Shown: positions 39,181 to 47,829 of the stretch, piece after piece
Layout: the number at the start of each line of letters is the position of its first letter
Numbering within the stretch: the stretch's first letter is position 1
From: AC-38 sp033856025
Lineage (GTDB): Bacteria; Actinomycetota; Thermoleophilia; Solirubrobacterales; Solirubrobacteraceae
DNA: 64,000 nt
Direction of reading: 5' to 3'
NCBI GenBank assembly: GCA_033856025.1
Contig: JAWVFQ010000020.1
Location: 1 to 64,000, forward strand
The notes under the pieces: generated by a model
What the model was told of the DNA's origin: nothing
Databases searched by the model: none
The model's input: the letters and a program-made list of their open reading frames with translations, nothing else
Translations under genes and position numbers: made by a program

Positions 39181-39855
39181 CCGCGCCCGGAGCACGTCGA
39201 CGCACGTATGCAGTGCCTCCTCCACGTGAATGGCCGGAACATTGGCCACCTGGACGGAGAACAGGGTGATCCGGCGGGTCTTCCGCGTGACCCCCACACC
39301 CTCCGCGGGCGCGGAGAACAGCTGGGCCACCGGGCCCGCCTCGTCGGCCACCACGAGCCGTCCGGACGGGAGCGGCAGCGCTCCCGAGCCGCGCCCCAGC
39401 GGCTCGTTCGCGTCCGCAACGCGGATCGTCAGCTCGCCCTCCACGCGGTCGGAGTCCAGCGCCCACACCGGCACTCCGGTCTCCACCACCGCGATGGTCA
39501 GCGCGTCGTCGACGATATTGCGCGACTTGAACCCGCCGCGCAGCAGGCGCTCGACGGCCGCCGCCTCGACGGGCGTGCGGTCGGCGTCCGGGTCCAGTCC
39601 CACGTGGCGGTAGAAGACGCGGTAGGCCCAGGGGATCGGGTCCTGGCGCATCGTCACGGCGTGTGAGCCGCGGAAGCGGTCCGACAGGCCGCGCAGGCGC
39701 TCGCGCACGCCGTCGGGGCTGCGGCCCGGCTCGGCCTCCAGCGTCGCCGTGACCAGCGCGAGCTCGGGGAACTCCTCGCGCACGTCCGCGTCCACCCGGC
39801 CGGGGACCGGGACGACGTCGGGCGGGTCGCCGGTCAGGGGGTCGGCGCCTTCCAT
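39178..39855 (-). CDS. Free-standing B3/B4 (PheRS beta-type) domain protein
   Basis: The 225-residue soluble protein resembles the B3/B4 editing domain of phenylalanyl-tRNA synthetase beta chain, in its free-standing form. Visible are FPELALVTATLEA, a helix (REERLRGLSDRF-like region), PWAYRVFYRHVGLDPDADRTPVEAAAVERLLRGG (about 105-138), FKSRNIVDDALTIAVVETGVPVWALD and a C-terminal RITLFSVQVANVPAIHVEEAL. Stand-alone B3/B4 proteins are thought to clear misacylated tRNAs or bind amino acids. The ATG at 39855 lies inside the thioredoxin-fold gene (22-base overlap). Its place at the end of a lipid-transport operon is unexpected. Confidence 0.82.
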   Translation of the reverse strand: MEGADPLTGDPPDVVPVPGRVDADVREEFPELALVTATLEAEPGRSPDGVRERLRGLSDRFRGSHAVTMRQDPIPWAYRVFYRHVGLDPDADRTPVEAAAVERLLRGGFKSRNIVDDALTIAVVETGVPVWALDSDRVEGELTIRVADANEPLGRGSGALPLPSGRLVVADEAGPVAQLFSAPAEGVGVTRKTRRITLFSVQVANVPAIHVEEALHTCVDVLRAR

Positions 39856-40586
39856 CCCCGCCGTCGCGATCCCTCCACCAGCCGCGTCACCGCCGCGTGC
39901 AGGCGGGCGTCCGTGAGCAGCCGATCTCCCACGTAGCTGTGCATCACGATGCCGCCAGGATAGGCCAGCGTCGTGGTCGGGCAGCCGGCCACGCCGTACA
40001 CGTTGGCCACCAGGCCGTCGCGGTCGTGGCCCACCGGGAAGCGCCACCCGCGGCGGCGCACCAGGTCGCGCAGCTGGCCGCGGTTCCCGCGCACCGTGAA
40101 CGCCGCGAACTGGACGCCCGGGAAGCGCCGGCGCTGGCGCTGCATGACGTCGAGCTGGCGCCGGCAGGCCCCGCCCGAGCGCGCGAAGTAGAAGGCCAGG
40201 ACGACCGGGCCGCGCTCGGCCAGCTGGCACGTGTTGAGGATCCGCGGGCCGCGGACCTCGCAGGCCGGCCGGTGGCCCGCCTGGCCCTGGTCGCGGCGCG
40301 TGGCCACGTTGGCGTCGCCGTCCAGATCGGAGAGCACGAGAGGCGCCGCGACGGGCGGCAGCGGCCGGTTGGCCGCCACCCCGCGCGACCCGGGGCTGTC
40401 CGTGCGCAGCGTGTTCAGCGTGATGTAGACGATCCAGGCCAGGAAGATCACGCCGATCACCCACCCGTAGCGCCCACGGCGGCGCGGCGGCTCGGGCGGC
40501 GGCTCGCCGTGGCCCTCCAGCCGAGCCTGCGCGGCCCGCCGCGCGTCGTCGTCGTCGTGAAAGTCGAGCGGGCCGCTCTCGGTCAT
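39834..40586 (-). CDS. Membrane-anchored thioredoxin-fold protein with degenerate active site
   Basis: The 250-residue protein has a cytoplasmic Asp/Arg-rich head (about 1-40), one membrane helix (about 43-60, WVIGVIFLAWIVYITLN), and an extracytoplasmic AhpC/TlpA-like thioredoxin fold. The active-site segment is FYFARSGGACRRQLDV: where active members have CxxC or a peroxidatic Cys after a Thr/Pro, here only one Cys remains, preceded by SGG. A cis-Pro-like loop is visible (GVAGCPTTTLAYPGG), and the extra Cys in CPTT may pair with another. It is therefore more likely a non-redox or thiol-peroxidase-like relative. ATG overlaps the MMPL stop (ATGA). Confidence 0.8.
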   Translation of the reverse strand: MTESGPLDFHDDDDARRAAQARLEGHGEPPPEPPRRRGRYGWVIGVIFLAWIVYITLNTLRTDSPGSRGVAANRPLPPVAAPLVLSDLDGDANVATRRDQGQAGHRPACEVRGPRILNTCQLAERGPVVLAFYFARSGGACRRQLDVMQRQRRRFPGVQFAAFTVRGNRGQLRDLVRRRGWRFPVGHDRDGLVANVYGVAGCPTTTLAYPGGIVMHSYVGDRLLTDARLHAAVTRLVEGSRRRGWKAPTP

Positions 40587-43303
40587 GCCACACGACGGCG
40601 GCGCACGCGCGGCACGCGCACCGCGCGGACCCGCTCCCACGCCTGGCGCGGCAGCGTGGCCAGCTCGCCCCGCTCGGCCAGGACGAGCACGGCGGGCAGC
40701 ACGACCAGGACCCCGAGCAGCGAGGCCGCCAGGTCGATCACGGTCACGAAGCCGAAGTCGCGCAGCATGCGGATGTCCGAGACCACGAGCACCGCGAACC
40801 CGGCGATGGCGGTGATGCCGGAGGCCAGGACGGCCGCGCCGGTGGAGCGGTAGGTGCGCTCCAGGGCCTGCGCGGGCCCGTGGCCGGCGATGCGCTCCTG
40901 GCGGTAGCGCTCGGCCAGCAGCACGCTGAACTCGGTGGAGATGGCGATGACCAGCGCGCCCAGGGTCACCGACATGGGGTTCAGCGGAACCCGCACGACG
41001 AACAGCACGAGCGCGGACCACCCGGCCGCCAGCGCGATCGGGATGAGCGGCACCAGCGCGCGGTCGACGCGGCGATAGACGGCCAGCAGGGCCAGCGACA
41101 CCGCGGCCAGGCCGGCCAGCACGGTGAGCAGCCGCCGCCAGTCCGAGGACACCTTGGCGTTGGCCTCGGCGGCCAGCACCGGCAGCCCGACCAGGTGCGC
41201 GTTGACCCCGGGCGGCGGGTGCAGGCGATCGCGCATGACGTCGATGACCTGCTGCTGGCGGTCCAGCGGCATCAGGCGGATGCCGAAGGCCATGGTCGCC
41301 ATGCGCCGGTCCGGCGTGATCACGGCCTGGGAGAAGTAGGGCGGGACGGCCTCCAGCAGGGCGCGGATGCGCTCGCGGTCCTGCACCTGCGTGGGGTCGC
41401 GGAACAGGCTGGGCAGCGAGAGCGCGGGGCATAGCTGGGCCCGGCCGCAGCCACGCTCCTCCCGGTAGCCGAAGCGCTTGAGCAGGTCGGCCTGATAGGC
41501 GGTCATCCAGCGGATGACCCGAGGCTCGGTCAGGTCGTCGGCCTGGACGGTGACGTCGATCTGCCCCGAGACGCCCGTGGCGCGCTGGAGCGTGTCCAGG
41601 TCACGGAGCGCCTGCTGGTTCTGGGGCACCAGCTTCTGGATGTCGGAGACCACGCGGGTCTGGGTGTCCAGAACGAAGCCCAGCAGCGACAGCGCCACGG
41701 CGATCCCCAGCACGCGGGCGGGGCGCTGCACGGCCTCGCGCAGGGCGCCGTCGCGGGCGCGGCGGGCCAGGGCGCGCGTCTCGCCCGCCAGGTGCGTCAC
41801 GCCCTCGGTCGGCGCCACGGAGCGCAGCGATCGCCCGGCCGCGGACAGCAGGTCGCCGGCGCCGCGCACCGCGCCCACCACGGGCGCGGGGAAGCGCGGC
41901 GCGGGCAGGCGCGGAAGCAGCGCCAGCGCCGCGAAGCCCGCCGTCAGCGCGCAGGCGAAGGCCAGCGCCACTCCGATGACCAGCAGCAGGCCGAACCCGC
42001 GAACCATCGGCACGGGCGAGAGGAGCAGGACCAGGAAGCCGGCGCCGGTGGCCAGGCAGGCCGTGGCGATGGTGGGCCCGCCCAGCGCCGCGGCCCGGGG
42101 CGCCGCGCGCTCGGGCGGCAGCCCGTCCGCGCGCATCACCTCGTCGTGGCGCGAGTGGAACTGGATGGCGTAGTCCACCGACAGCCCGACCAGGATCGGC
42201 AGCACCGCGATCGACGCCATGGTCAGCGACGCGCCGACCAGGTCCATCGCGCCGAACAGGATCCCCGCGGCGCCCAGCGCGATCCCCAGCGGCAGCAGGC
42301 GCACGCCGCGCCGGGCCGGCGAGCGGAACACGAACAGCAGCGTGAGCGCCATCACGATGAGCGCCGCCACGAGCAGCGTGACGATCGAGCTGGAGACCTC
42401 GTCGGTGAGCGCGGACAGGACCACCGGGGCCCCGGTCACCGTGTAGCGCCCGGCGCCGTTGGTCAGGCGGAACTCCGGCAGGCGCGTGGCCTCGCGCACC
42501 AGCGCGATCGTGCGGTCGCGCGCGGCCTCGGATAGGCCGGGGCGCAGGCGCACCTGCACCAGCGCCGCGCGAGTGCTCGGGAACAGGTAGGCGAAGCGCG
42601 CCTTGGGCACGCTCACGCCCCGGCGCGGGTCGAACACCAGCTGCGAGACGAAGTCGGGGTCGTTGAGGCGCGGCAGCGAGCGGATGCCGTAGCTCAGGGC
42701 GAGGCGCAGCGTGGTGCGGAAGTACTCGGCGCGGACGAGCTGGCGGGCCTGCTCGGCCAGACGGCGGCGCTCGACGCCCGAGCGGCCCTGGGCCTTGGCC
42801 AGCTTGCGCGCCGCGGTCATCGCGCGCTTCTCGCGCTGCGCCTGCTCGGACTGCTGGGCCGCGAACTGGTCTTGGATCTGGCGCACGGACTCGTTGACGA
42901 ACGTCCCGGGTCCGTACACGACCTGCACGGGACGGTCGCGGCCCCGGGCCAGCTTCGCGCACGGCCCGCCCAGCCCGCCGGGCGGGTTGCGCACGTCGCG
43001 CGGCAGGTTGCCCGACAGGCAGCCCTCGAGGCCCAGCAGGCGTCCGAGGTCCGAGGTCAGCACGAGCTGCGGGAGCGGCTCGCGCACCAGCACCACGATC
43101 GCGTCCTCGCCGAAGCGCGCGCGGTACTGCTCGGTGGCACGGAAGGTGTCGGAGTTGCGCGAGACCAGCGTGTCCACGCCCGTGTCGGGACGCAGGCCCA
43201 GCGCCAGTGCGCCCCCGCCCAGGGCGACCAGCGCGAACAGCGCCACGACGAGCGTGGGCCGGCGCACGACGGCGCGGACGATCCGTTCCAGGCGCAGCGA
43301 CAT
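40583..43303 (-). CDS. MMPL/RND-family transporter (HpnN-like)
   Basis: Large membrane exporter of 906 residues, two repeats of one plus five helices around extracytoplasmic domains. First helix at about 15-35. The first periplasmic part is large (to about 300). The second set of helices is at about 310-480, the hinge around 535-560 (LGIAVALSLLGFVLD), and the last helices at about 740-880. The signature-like segments are MASIAVLPILVGLSVDYAIQFHSR (about 355-378, with the Asp of the proton path) and VTLGALVIAISTEFSVLLAERY (about 796-817), where the second copy has Ser/Glu in place of the Asp-Tyr pair. The family moves lipids; HpnN carries hopanoids. TAACCT lies 9 nt upstream of the ATG. Confidence 0.92.
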   Translation of the reverse strand: MSLRLERIVRAVVRRPTLVVALFALVALGGGALALGLRPDTGVDTLVSRNSDTFRATEQYRARFGEDAIVVLVREPLPQLVLTSDLGRLLGLEGCLSGNLPRDVRNPPGGLGGPCAKLARGRDRPVQVVYGPGTFVNESVRQIQDQFAAQQSEQAQREKRAMTAARKLAKAQGRSGVERRRLAEQARQLVRAEYFRTTLRLALSYGIRSLPRLNDPDFVSQLVFDPRRGVSVPKARFAYLFPSTRAALVQVRLRPGLSEAARDRTIALVREATRLPEFRLTNGAGRYTVTGAPVVLSALTDEVSSSIVTLLVAALIVMALTLLFVFRSPARRGVRLLPLGIALGAAGILFGAMDLVGASLTMASIAVLPILVGLSVDYAIQFHSRHDEVMRADGLPPERAAPRAAALGGPTIATACLATGAGFLVLLLSPVPMVRGFGLLLVIGVALAFACALTAGFAALALLPRLPAPRFPAPVVGAVRGAGDLLSAAGRSLRSVAPTEGVTHLAGETRALARRARDGALREAVQRPARVLGIAVALSLLGFVLDTQTRVVSDIQKLVPQNQQALRDLDTLQRATGVSGQIDVTVQADDLTEPRVIRWMTAYQADLLKRFGYREERGCGRAQLCPALSLPSLFRDPTQVQDRERIRALLEAVPPYFSQAVITPDRRMATMAFGIRLMPLDRQQQVIDVMRDRLHPPPGVNAHLVGLPVLAAEANAKVSSDWRRLLTVLAGLAAVSLALLAVYRRVDRALVPLIPIALAAGWSALVLFVVRVPLNPMSVTLGALVIAISTEFSVLLAERYRQERIAGHGPAQALERTYRSTGAAVLASGITAIAGFAVLVVSDIRMLRDFGFVTVIDLAASLLGVLVVLPAVLVLAERGELATLPRQAWERVRAVRVPRVRRRRVA

Positions 43304-43312
43304 GCTCGCTTG

Positions 43313-43318
43313 AGGTTA
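43313..43318 (-). promoter_or_regulatory. Putative -10 hexamer of the MMPL gene
   Basis: TAACCT on the minus strand, 9 nt before the ATG at 43303; suggests a promoter inside the Mce-to-MMPL gap. Confidence 0.45.
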
Positions 43319-43353
43319 GTGGGCGGCCGGGCGCGGCCGCGCCGGGTGGCCGC

Positions 43354-44871
43354 CTAGGGCTGCGGCGGATACGCCGCCACGTGCGGGTACTGGGTGGTGC
43401 CCCCGAAGGGCGTCGTGAACTTGCCCTGCTGGACGCACGGCGGGGCCGGGGCGGTTCCGCCGCCCGAGGCGTTGAAGATGATGTTGGCGACGAGGGTGTT
43501 GAGCGCCGGCGGGATCAGGGCCGGGTTGACGCCCAGGCTGGAGAGCGGCACCGGGATGCCGGCCGCGCCGCAGTGGCGGTTGTCGTAGACCGCCAGGTAG
43601 CCGGGGTTGGCCATGCGCTGGAAGTCGCCGGGCATGTGGTACGGGTTCGGGCGGTTGGTCCCGATGCGCCGCGGATACACCGCCAGCGTCTCGGGGTTGA
43701 CCGGGTTCGACGTGCGCAGGTAGTGGACCCTGCGCCCCGCGGTCCCCGGCGTGTCGGTGGCCTGGGTGGCCGCCGCGCTGTTGGCGAAGAACGTGTTGAG
43801 CTCGCGCGGGTAGCGCCCGATGAAGTCCGTGATCGGGATCAGGTTGCGCAGGACCGGGTCCAGCTGGCCCAGCACCGGGCGCAGGTCGTCGAGCACCTTC
43901 TGCGTGGCCGGGACGCCGCGCCGCGACGCCGTGATGAGCAGGTTGAGGTCGCGGAAGAACGCCTTGAGGTCGGGAGCCAGCGCGGAGAGGTCCACGAGCG
44001 TCGGCGACAGCTCGCGCGCCGCGGGCCGCAGGTCGGTGACGACCGGGTTGGCGTTGCGCGCGAAGCGGTCCAGGCGCCGGAGGGTGAGCCGGCTCTCGCG
44101 CTCGAACGTGGGCAGGGCGGTGAACGCCTCCTGCAGGCGGCGGTTCTTGTCCGCGGTCGTCTGGAAGACGACGTTGGCGTTGGTGATCAGGCCACTGAGC
44201 TGGCCGCGGCGCTCGGACAGCGCGTTGAAGACGACGCCGGTGTTGCGCACCAGGCGCTGCACGGCGCCCTGCTGGGAGACCAGAACCTTGAGCAGGGAGT
44301 TCGTGTCCTCCGCGAACGGACCGAGGTTGCCCAGCGCGTCGGAGAAGTCCTGGCCGCGGCCGCGGATGCCGCCGGCCAGCGCCTGCTGCCAGACCTGGAA
44401 CGCCTTGCGCGTCGGATCGTCGAAGGCGCGGAAGATCTCGTCCAGCTCCACGGTGGGCGACACCTGGGCCGGGCTCAGCGTGCCTCCCTCCTTGAGCTTG
44501 CGGACGCCCGGCGAGCCGGGGGTTAGCTCGACGTAGGTCTCGCCCAGCAGCGTCTTCTGGCGCAGGATGGCCCGCGCGTCGGCGGGGAGCGGCGCGTACT
44601 TGCGGTCCAGCTCGATCGTCGCGAGGTTGAGGCCGTTGCGGTTGAGCTTGACCGTCTTGACCTTGCCCACCGGCACGCCGGAGATCCGCACGTCCGCCTC
44701 GTTGGCCAGCGAGGTCGCCTCCTTGAAGGGGACCTTGAACTGGTAGCCGCGCGGCTTGAGCGGGCTCGAGCCGCCGAAGGCCAGCCACAGGAACAGCAGC
44801 AGCCCGAAGCACGACAGCGCGAACGCCACCATGACGAAGATGCGCGCGACGCTGGGGGCTTGCTTCTGCAT
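43354..44871 (-). CDS. Mce/MlaD-family protein (sixth of six)
   Basis: Cell-envelope lipid-transport protein of 505 residues. One N-terminal helix (about 10-32, VMVAFALSCFGLLLFLWLA) anchors it. The MCE domain covers about 40-115, with FKVPFKEATSLANEADVRISGVPVGKV and LLGETYVELTPG. A long helical barrel-forming region (about 140-320) has regularly spaced hydrophobic segments (ELDEIFRAFDDPTRK, LNLLITASRRG). The C-terminal part has several Pro/Asn-rich stretches and a PCVQQGKFTTP segment. Start ATG 44871, 7 bases after the previous stop. It is the last of the six Mce genes, before the MMPL gene. Confidence 0.9.
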   Translation of the reverse strand: MQKQAPSVARIFVMVAFALSCFGLLLFLWLAFGGSSPLKPRGYQFKVPFKEATSLANEADVRISGVPVGKVKTVKLNRNGLNLATIELDRKYAPLPADARAILRQKTLLGETYVELTPGSPGVRKLKEGGTLSPAQVSPTVELDEIFRAFDDPTRKAFQVWQQALAGGIRGRGQDFSDALGNLGPFAEDTNSLLKVLVSQQGAVQRLVRNTGVVFNALSERRGQLSGLITNANVVFQTTADKNRRLQEAFTALPTFERESRLTLRRLDRFARNANPVVTDLRPAARELSPTLVDLSALAPDLKAFFRDLNLLITASRRGVPATQKVLDDLRPVLGQLDPVLRNLIPITDFIGRYPRELNTFFANSAAATQATDTPGTAGRRVHYLRTSNPVNPETLAVYPRRIGTNRPNPYHMPGDFQRMANPGYLAVYDNRHCGAAGIPVPLSSLGVNPALIPPALNTLVANIIFNASGGGTAPAPPCVQQGKFTTPFGGTTQYPHVAAYPPQP

Positions 44872-44878
44872 CAGCCGA

Positions 44879-46210
44879 TCATCCGAAGGGGGAGGTCTGC
44901 TGCGGGCAGATGCCCGCGCTGTCGGGGACGTTGGTCAGGGCCAGCAGGAGCTGGAGGCCCGGGTTCGCCGTGGCGATCTGCTTGAGCAGGCCCAGGCCCG
45001 AGCACGACGCCAGGAACAGGCCGCGCCGGATCGGCCCGTGCGCGTCCTGGGTGGAGAAGACGGAGGCGGCCGCGTGGTTGGCCCACGCCGTCCAGAACAG
45101 GTAGCCCTCCTCGGGGCCCGGCGGGTTGTAGGCCAGCTCGTTGAGCAGGTAGTTGACGACGCGGAACGTCGTCGTGAGGTTCGGCGTGAGGATCGACAGG
45201 TTCTGGGCCGCGGGGCGCAGGTCGCGCACGACCGGCAGCGCCTGGCGCGAGAACGGGCGCAGCTGGGTCCGGATGATCGGCTCGGTCGCGGTGAAGAACG
45301 GCCGCACGGCGACGTTCGTCGGGCCCAGTGCGCGCGCGGTCGGGCGCAGCGCCTGGAGGCTGGGGCCCAGGACCTTGGCCAGGCGGTTGGCCTTGGCCAG
45401 GCCGGTGTTGGTCGCCCCCAGCGCACTGGGCAGCTCACGCAGCGTGGCCCGGATGTTCGATTCCTGGGCCGCCAGGTGGGCGAAGACCTCGTTGGAGGAG
45501 GCCACGAAGGCCGAGAGCTGGTCGTCGCGGTTGGCCAGCGCCTCGGACAGCAGCCGGAAGTTGTGGATGACGCGCTTGAGGTTGCCCCGGCGCGCGGCCA
45601 GCGCGGCGCTGATCCGGCCGCCGTCGCGGGCGGTCGGCTCGAAGCGCCGCAGGGTGGCCGACAGCGACTCCCCGTTGCCGCGCAGTCCCTGCCCGGCGCC
45701 GCCCAGGAGCAGACGCAGGTAGTCGCGCGTGTCGCGGTCCAGCTGGGACAGGACCTGGTCCGGGTTGATGTCGGGCAGCGTCTGGGAGACCGGGACGGTC
45801 CCGCCGCTGGGTATCTCGCCGGCCGTCACCGTCCCCGGGTCGAGCTCGAGGATCATGTCCTTGAGCCCCGTCTTGGGCCGCAGGAGGATCGACGCGTCGC
45901 GGTAGATCTTGGAGTACTTGCGCTTGATCTTCATCTCCACGCGCGCGCGCCCGTCCTTGAGCTGAACGTTGGAGATCTCGCCGACGTTGACGCCGGCGAT
46001 GGTCACGGTCTGGCCCTGGCCGGGCGTGACGGCCTGCGCGGTGGCGAAGTCGCCGTGCAGCGTGTAGAAGTCGCTGCCCACGACCGGGACCCACTTGGGC
46101 AGGTAGAAGCGCTGGTTGGACAGGATGTAGCCGCCCACGCCCGCCGCCACGAAGACCAGCACGATGACCGCGACGAAGTCCTTCCAGTGCTTGCGGATCG
46201 CCATGCTCAC
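44879..46210 (-). CDS. Mce/MlaD-family protein (fifth of six)
   Basis: Mce protein of 443 residues. N-terminal helix about 13-31 (FVAVIVLVFVAAGVGGYIL), then the MCE domain about 38-115 (YTLHGDFATAQAVTPGQGQTV, TIAGVNVGEISNVQL, KDMILELDPGT). The central helical stretch (about 130-330) resembles other members, with RRGNLKRVIHNFRLLSEALA. The C-terminal part has NPPGPEEGYLFWTAWANHAAASVF and a terminal Cys pair (SCSGLGLL, AGICPQQ) that could form a disulphide in the envelope. GTG 46210 overlaps the previous stop (GTGA); ATG 46204 two codons later is an alternative. Confidence 0.9.
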   Translation of the reverse strand: MSMAIRKHWKDFVAVIVLVFVAAGVGGYILSNQRFYLPKWVPVVGSDFYTLHGDFATAQAVTPGQGQTVTIAGVNVGEISNVQLKDGRARVEMKIKRKYSKIYRDASILLRPKTGLKDMILELDPGTVTAGEIPSGGTVPVSQTLPDINPDQVLSQLDRDTRDYLRLLLGGAGQGLRGNGESLSATLRRFEPTARDGGRISAALAARRGNLKRVIHNFRLLSEALANRDDQLSAFVASSNEVFAHLAAQESNIRATLRELPSALGATNTGLAKANRLAKVLGPSLQALRPTARALGPTNVAVRPFFTATEPIIRTQLRPFSRQALPVVRDLRPAAQNLSILTPNLTTTFRVVNYLLNELAYNPPGPEEGYLFWTAWANHAAASVFSTQDAHGPIRRGLFLASCSGLGLLKQIATANPGLQLLLALTNVPDSAGICPQQTSPFG

Positions 46211-47829
46211 GGGTGGATGCCCTCCCCCGCCGCGGCGGCCGCCTGGCCGGCGCGGGCGAACGGGTTGAGCCGGCGGACCAGCTCCTCGGGCAGCGACGGC
46301 GTCGTGCCGGCCGTGCGCGGCGCCTGGGCGCCGAGGTCACGCAGCCCGGTCGCGCGCGGCTGGGAGCGGACCGGCTGCTCGACGCCGCCCGTCGCCGCGC
46401 CGTTGAGGTTGGGGATGCCCTGCGTGGCGCACTCGACGTCCGGCCGGTAGGGCGGCCGCTGCCCCGGGAACAGCGGGCGCGTGCCGATCGGCTTGGCCAC
46501 GGCGTTGCCGAACAGCGGCGCGCCGCCCGTCGAGGTCTTCCCGGTCGAGACGGTCTGGGAGCCGCCGCCGACGGCGAAGCGCACGTACTGGCCGTTGCCG
46601 TCGAAGTTCTGGCTCTCGCCGGCCAGCGCGACCATCGTGTACCAGAACTCCTTGTAGTTCTCGACGCCCGAGGTCAGCGTGCCGTCGTTGATCTTGACGT
46701 CGCCCGTGGGGAGGATGACCTTGGTCAGGCAGCGGTTGACCTTGTCGATCTGCGGCAGCAGCGAGATCGAGTCGCCGGTCAGGCGCGCCAGCGCGGCCGT
46801 GGTGGGCTGCAGCTCGCGGGCCAGCCCGCGCAGCTCGGTCGGGCCGAGCAGGCGGGTGGTCTGGCGGATCCACGGCATCGCGGCGTCGATCGTCGCCGGG
46901 GTGGTGCGCACGCCGGGGAGGATCTCCCGCGCGAACGCGCGCGTGGGCGGGAAGGCCCGGTTGAGGCTGGTGAACGTGGCGTTGGCCGTGCGCAGGGTCG
47001 GCCCGAGCCGGCGAATCGAAGCCTGCAGGTTCCCGGACTCCGCCGCGAACGCGCCCAGCGTCGTGTTGAGGTTGGTGACCAGGCCCTTGAGCGACTCCTC
47101 GTTGGCGTCCAGCGCGGCGGCCACCGTGCCGAACGAGGCGATGAGCTTGTGCAGGTCGCCGGGCTGCGTGCCCAGGAGCGCCTGGTTGACCACCGAGGTG
47201 TCGCGCAGCGCCGGCCCGCTGTAGCGCAGCGAGTCGTTGAGCGACTTCGCCGCCGTCTCGCCGCGCACCGCCGGGTCCTGCGTGGCGTCGCTCAGCGCGC
47301 TCGGCGGCCGCTTGAGCGCGTCGCCGTAGTTGCGCAGGATGTCCTGGAGGTCCACGCGCGAGTCGTACTGCAGGGTCGTCAGCACCTGGTCGAGCTGGAC
47401 GGGCGCCGAGGTCTGCGTGGGCCCGATCCGGTCGTTCTCGCCCAGCCTGGGCGCCGACGGCGTGCCGGGCTTGAGGTCGACGAAGAAGTTGCCCTCGAGG
47501 AAGATGCGGGGGCGGATCTTCAGCGTCGCGTCCTTGTGGATCGGCAGCGCGCTGTCCTGGAGCTCCATCGTGACCACCGCGGCCTGGCCGGAGCCCATCT
47601 TCTTGACGCCCTTGACCTTGCCGACGTTGACGCCGGCGATCCGCACCGGCGATCCGGGCCGGACGTTGTTGGCGTTCTCGAACACGGCCTGGAGGCGGTG
47701 CCCGTGGGTGAACGGGATGTGCTTGGTGAAGCCGAAGTAGGTGATCAGCACGAGGATCGCGATCAGCAGGGCCCCGGCCCCCACCGGGCTCATGCCTCCC
47801 TCGCCGCGCGCGCGGGCTCCGCGGGCCAT
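46207..47829 (-). CDS. Mce/MlaD-family protein (fourth of six)
   Basis: Longest Mce protein here, 540 residues. An Arg/Gly-rich cytoplasmic head (MARGARARGEGG) precedes the membrane helix (about 15-35, GAGALLIAILVLITYFGFT). The MCE domain (about 40-115) reads LQAVFENANNVRPGSPVRIAG, VNVGKVKGVKKM and FLEGNFFVDLKPG. The helical region (about 130-370) follows. The C-terminal part has a polar domain (KEFWYTMVALAGESQNFDGN, VRFAVGGGSQTVSTG), a Pro/Arg-rich stretch with one Cys (PDVECATQGIPN), and a tail ending in an Ala-rich segment. The ATG at 47829 overlaps the preceding stop (ATGA). Confidence 0.9.
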   Translation of the reverse strand: MARGARARGEGGMSPVGAGALLIAILVLITYFGFTKHIPFTHGHRLQAVFENANNVRPGSPVRIAGVNVGKVKGVKKMGSGQAAVVTMELQDSALPIHKDATLKIRPRIFLEGNFFVDLKPGTPSAPRLGENDRIGPTQTSAPVQLDQVLTTLQYDSRVDLQDILRNYGDALKRPPSALSDATQDPAVRGETAAKSLNDSLRYSGPALRDTSVVNQALLGTQPGDLHKLIASFGTVAAALDANEESLKGLVTNLNTTLGAFAAESGNLQASIRRLGPTLRTANATFTSLNRAFPPTRAFAREILPGVRTTPATIDAAMPWIRQTTRLLGPTELRGLARELQPTTAALARLTGDSISLLPQIDKVNRCLTKVILPTGDVKINDGTLTSGVENYKEFWYTMVALAGESQNFDGNGQYVRFAVGGGSQTVSTGKTSTGGAPLFGNAVAKPIGTRPLFPGQRPPYRPDVECATQGIPNLNGAATGGVEQPVRSQPRATGLRDLGAQAPRTAGTTPSLPEELVRRLNPFARAGQAAAAAGEGIHP

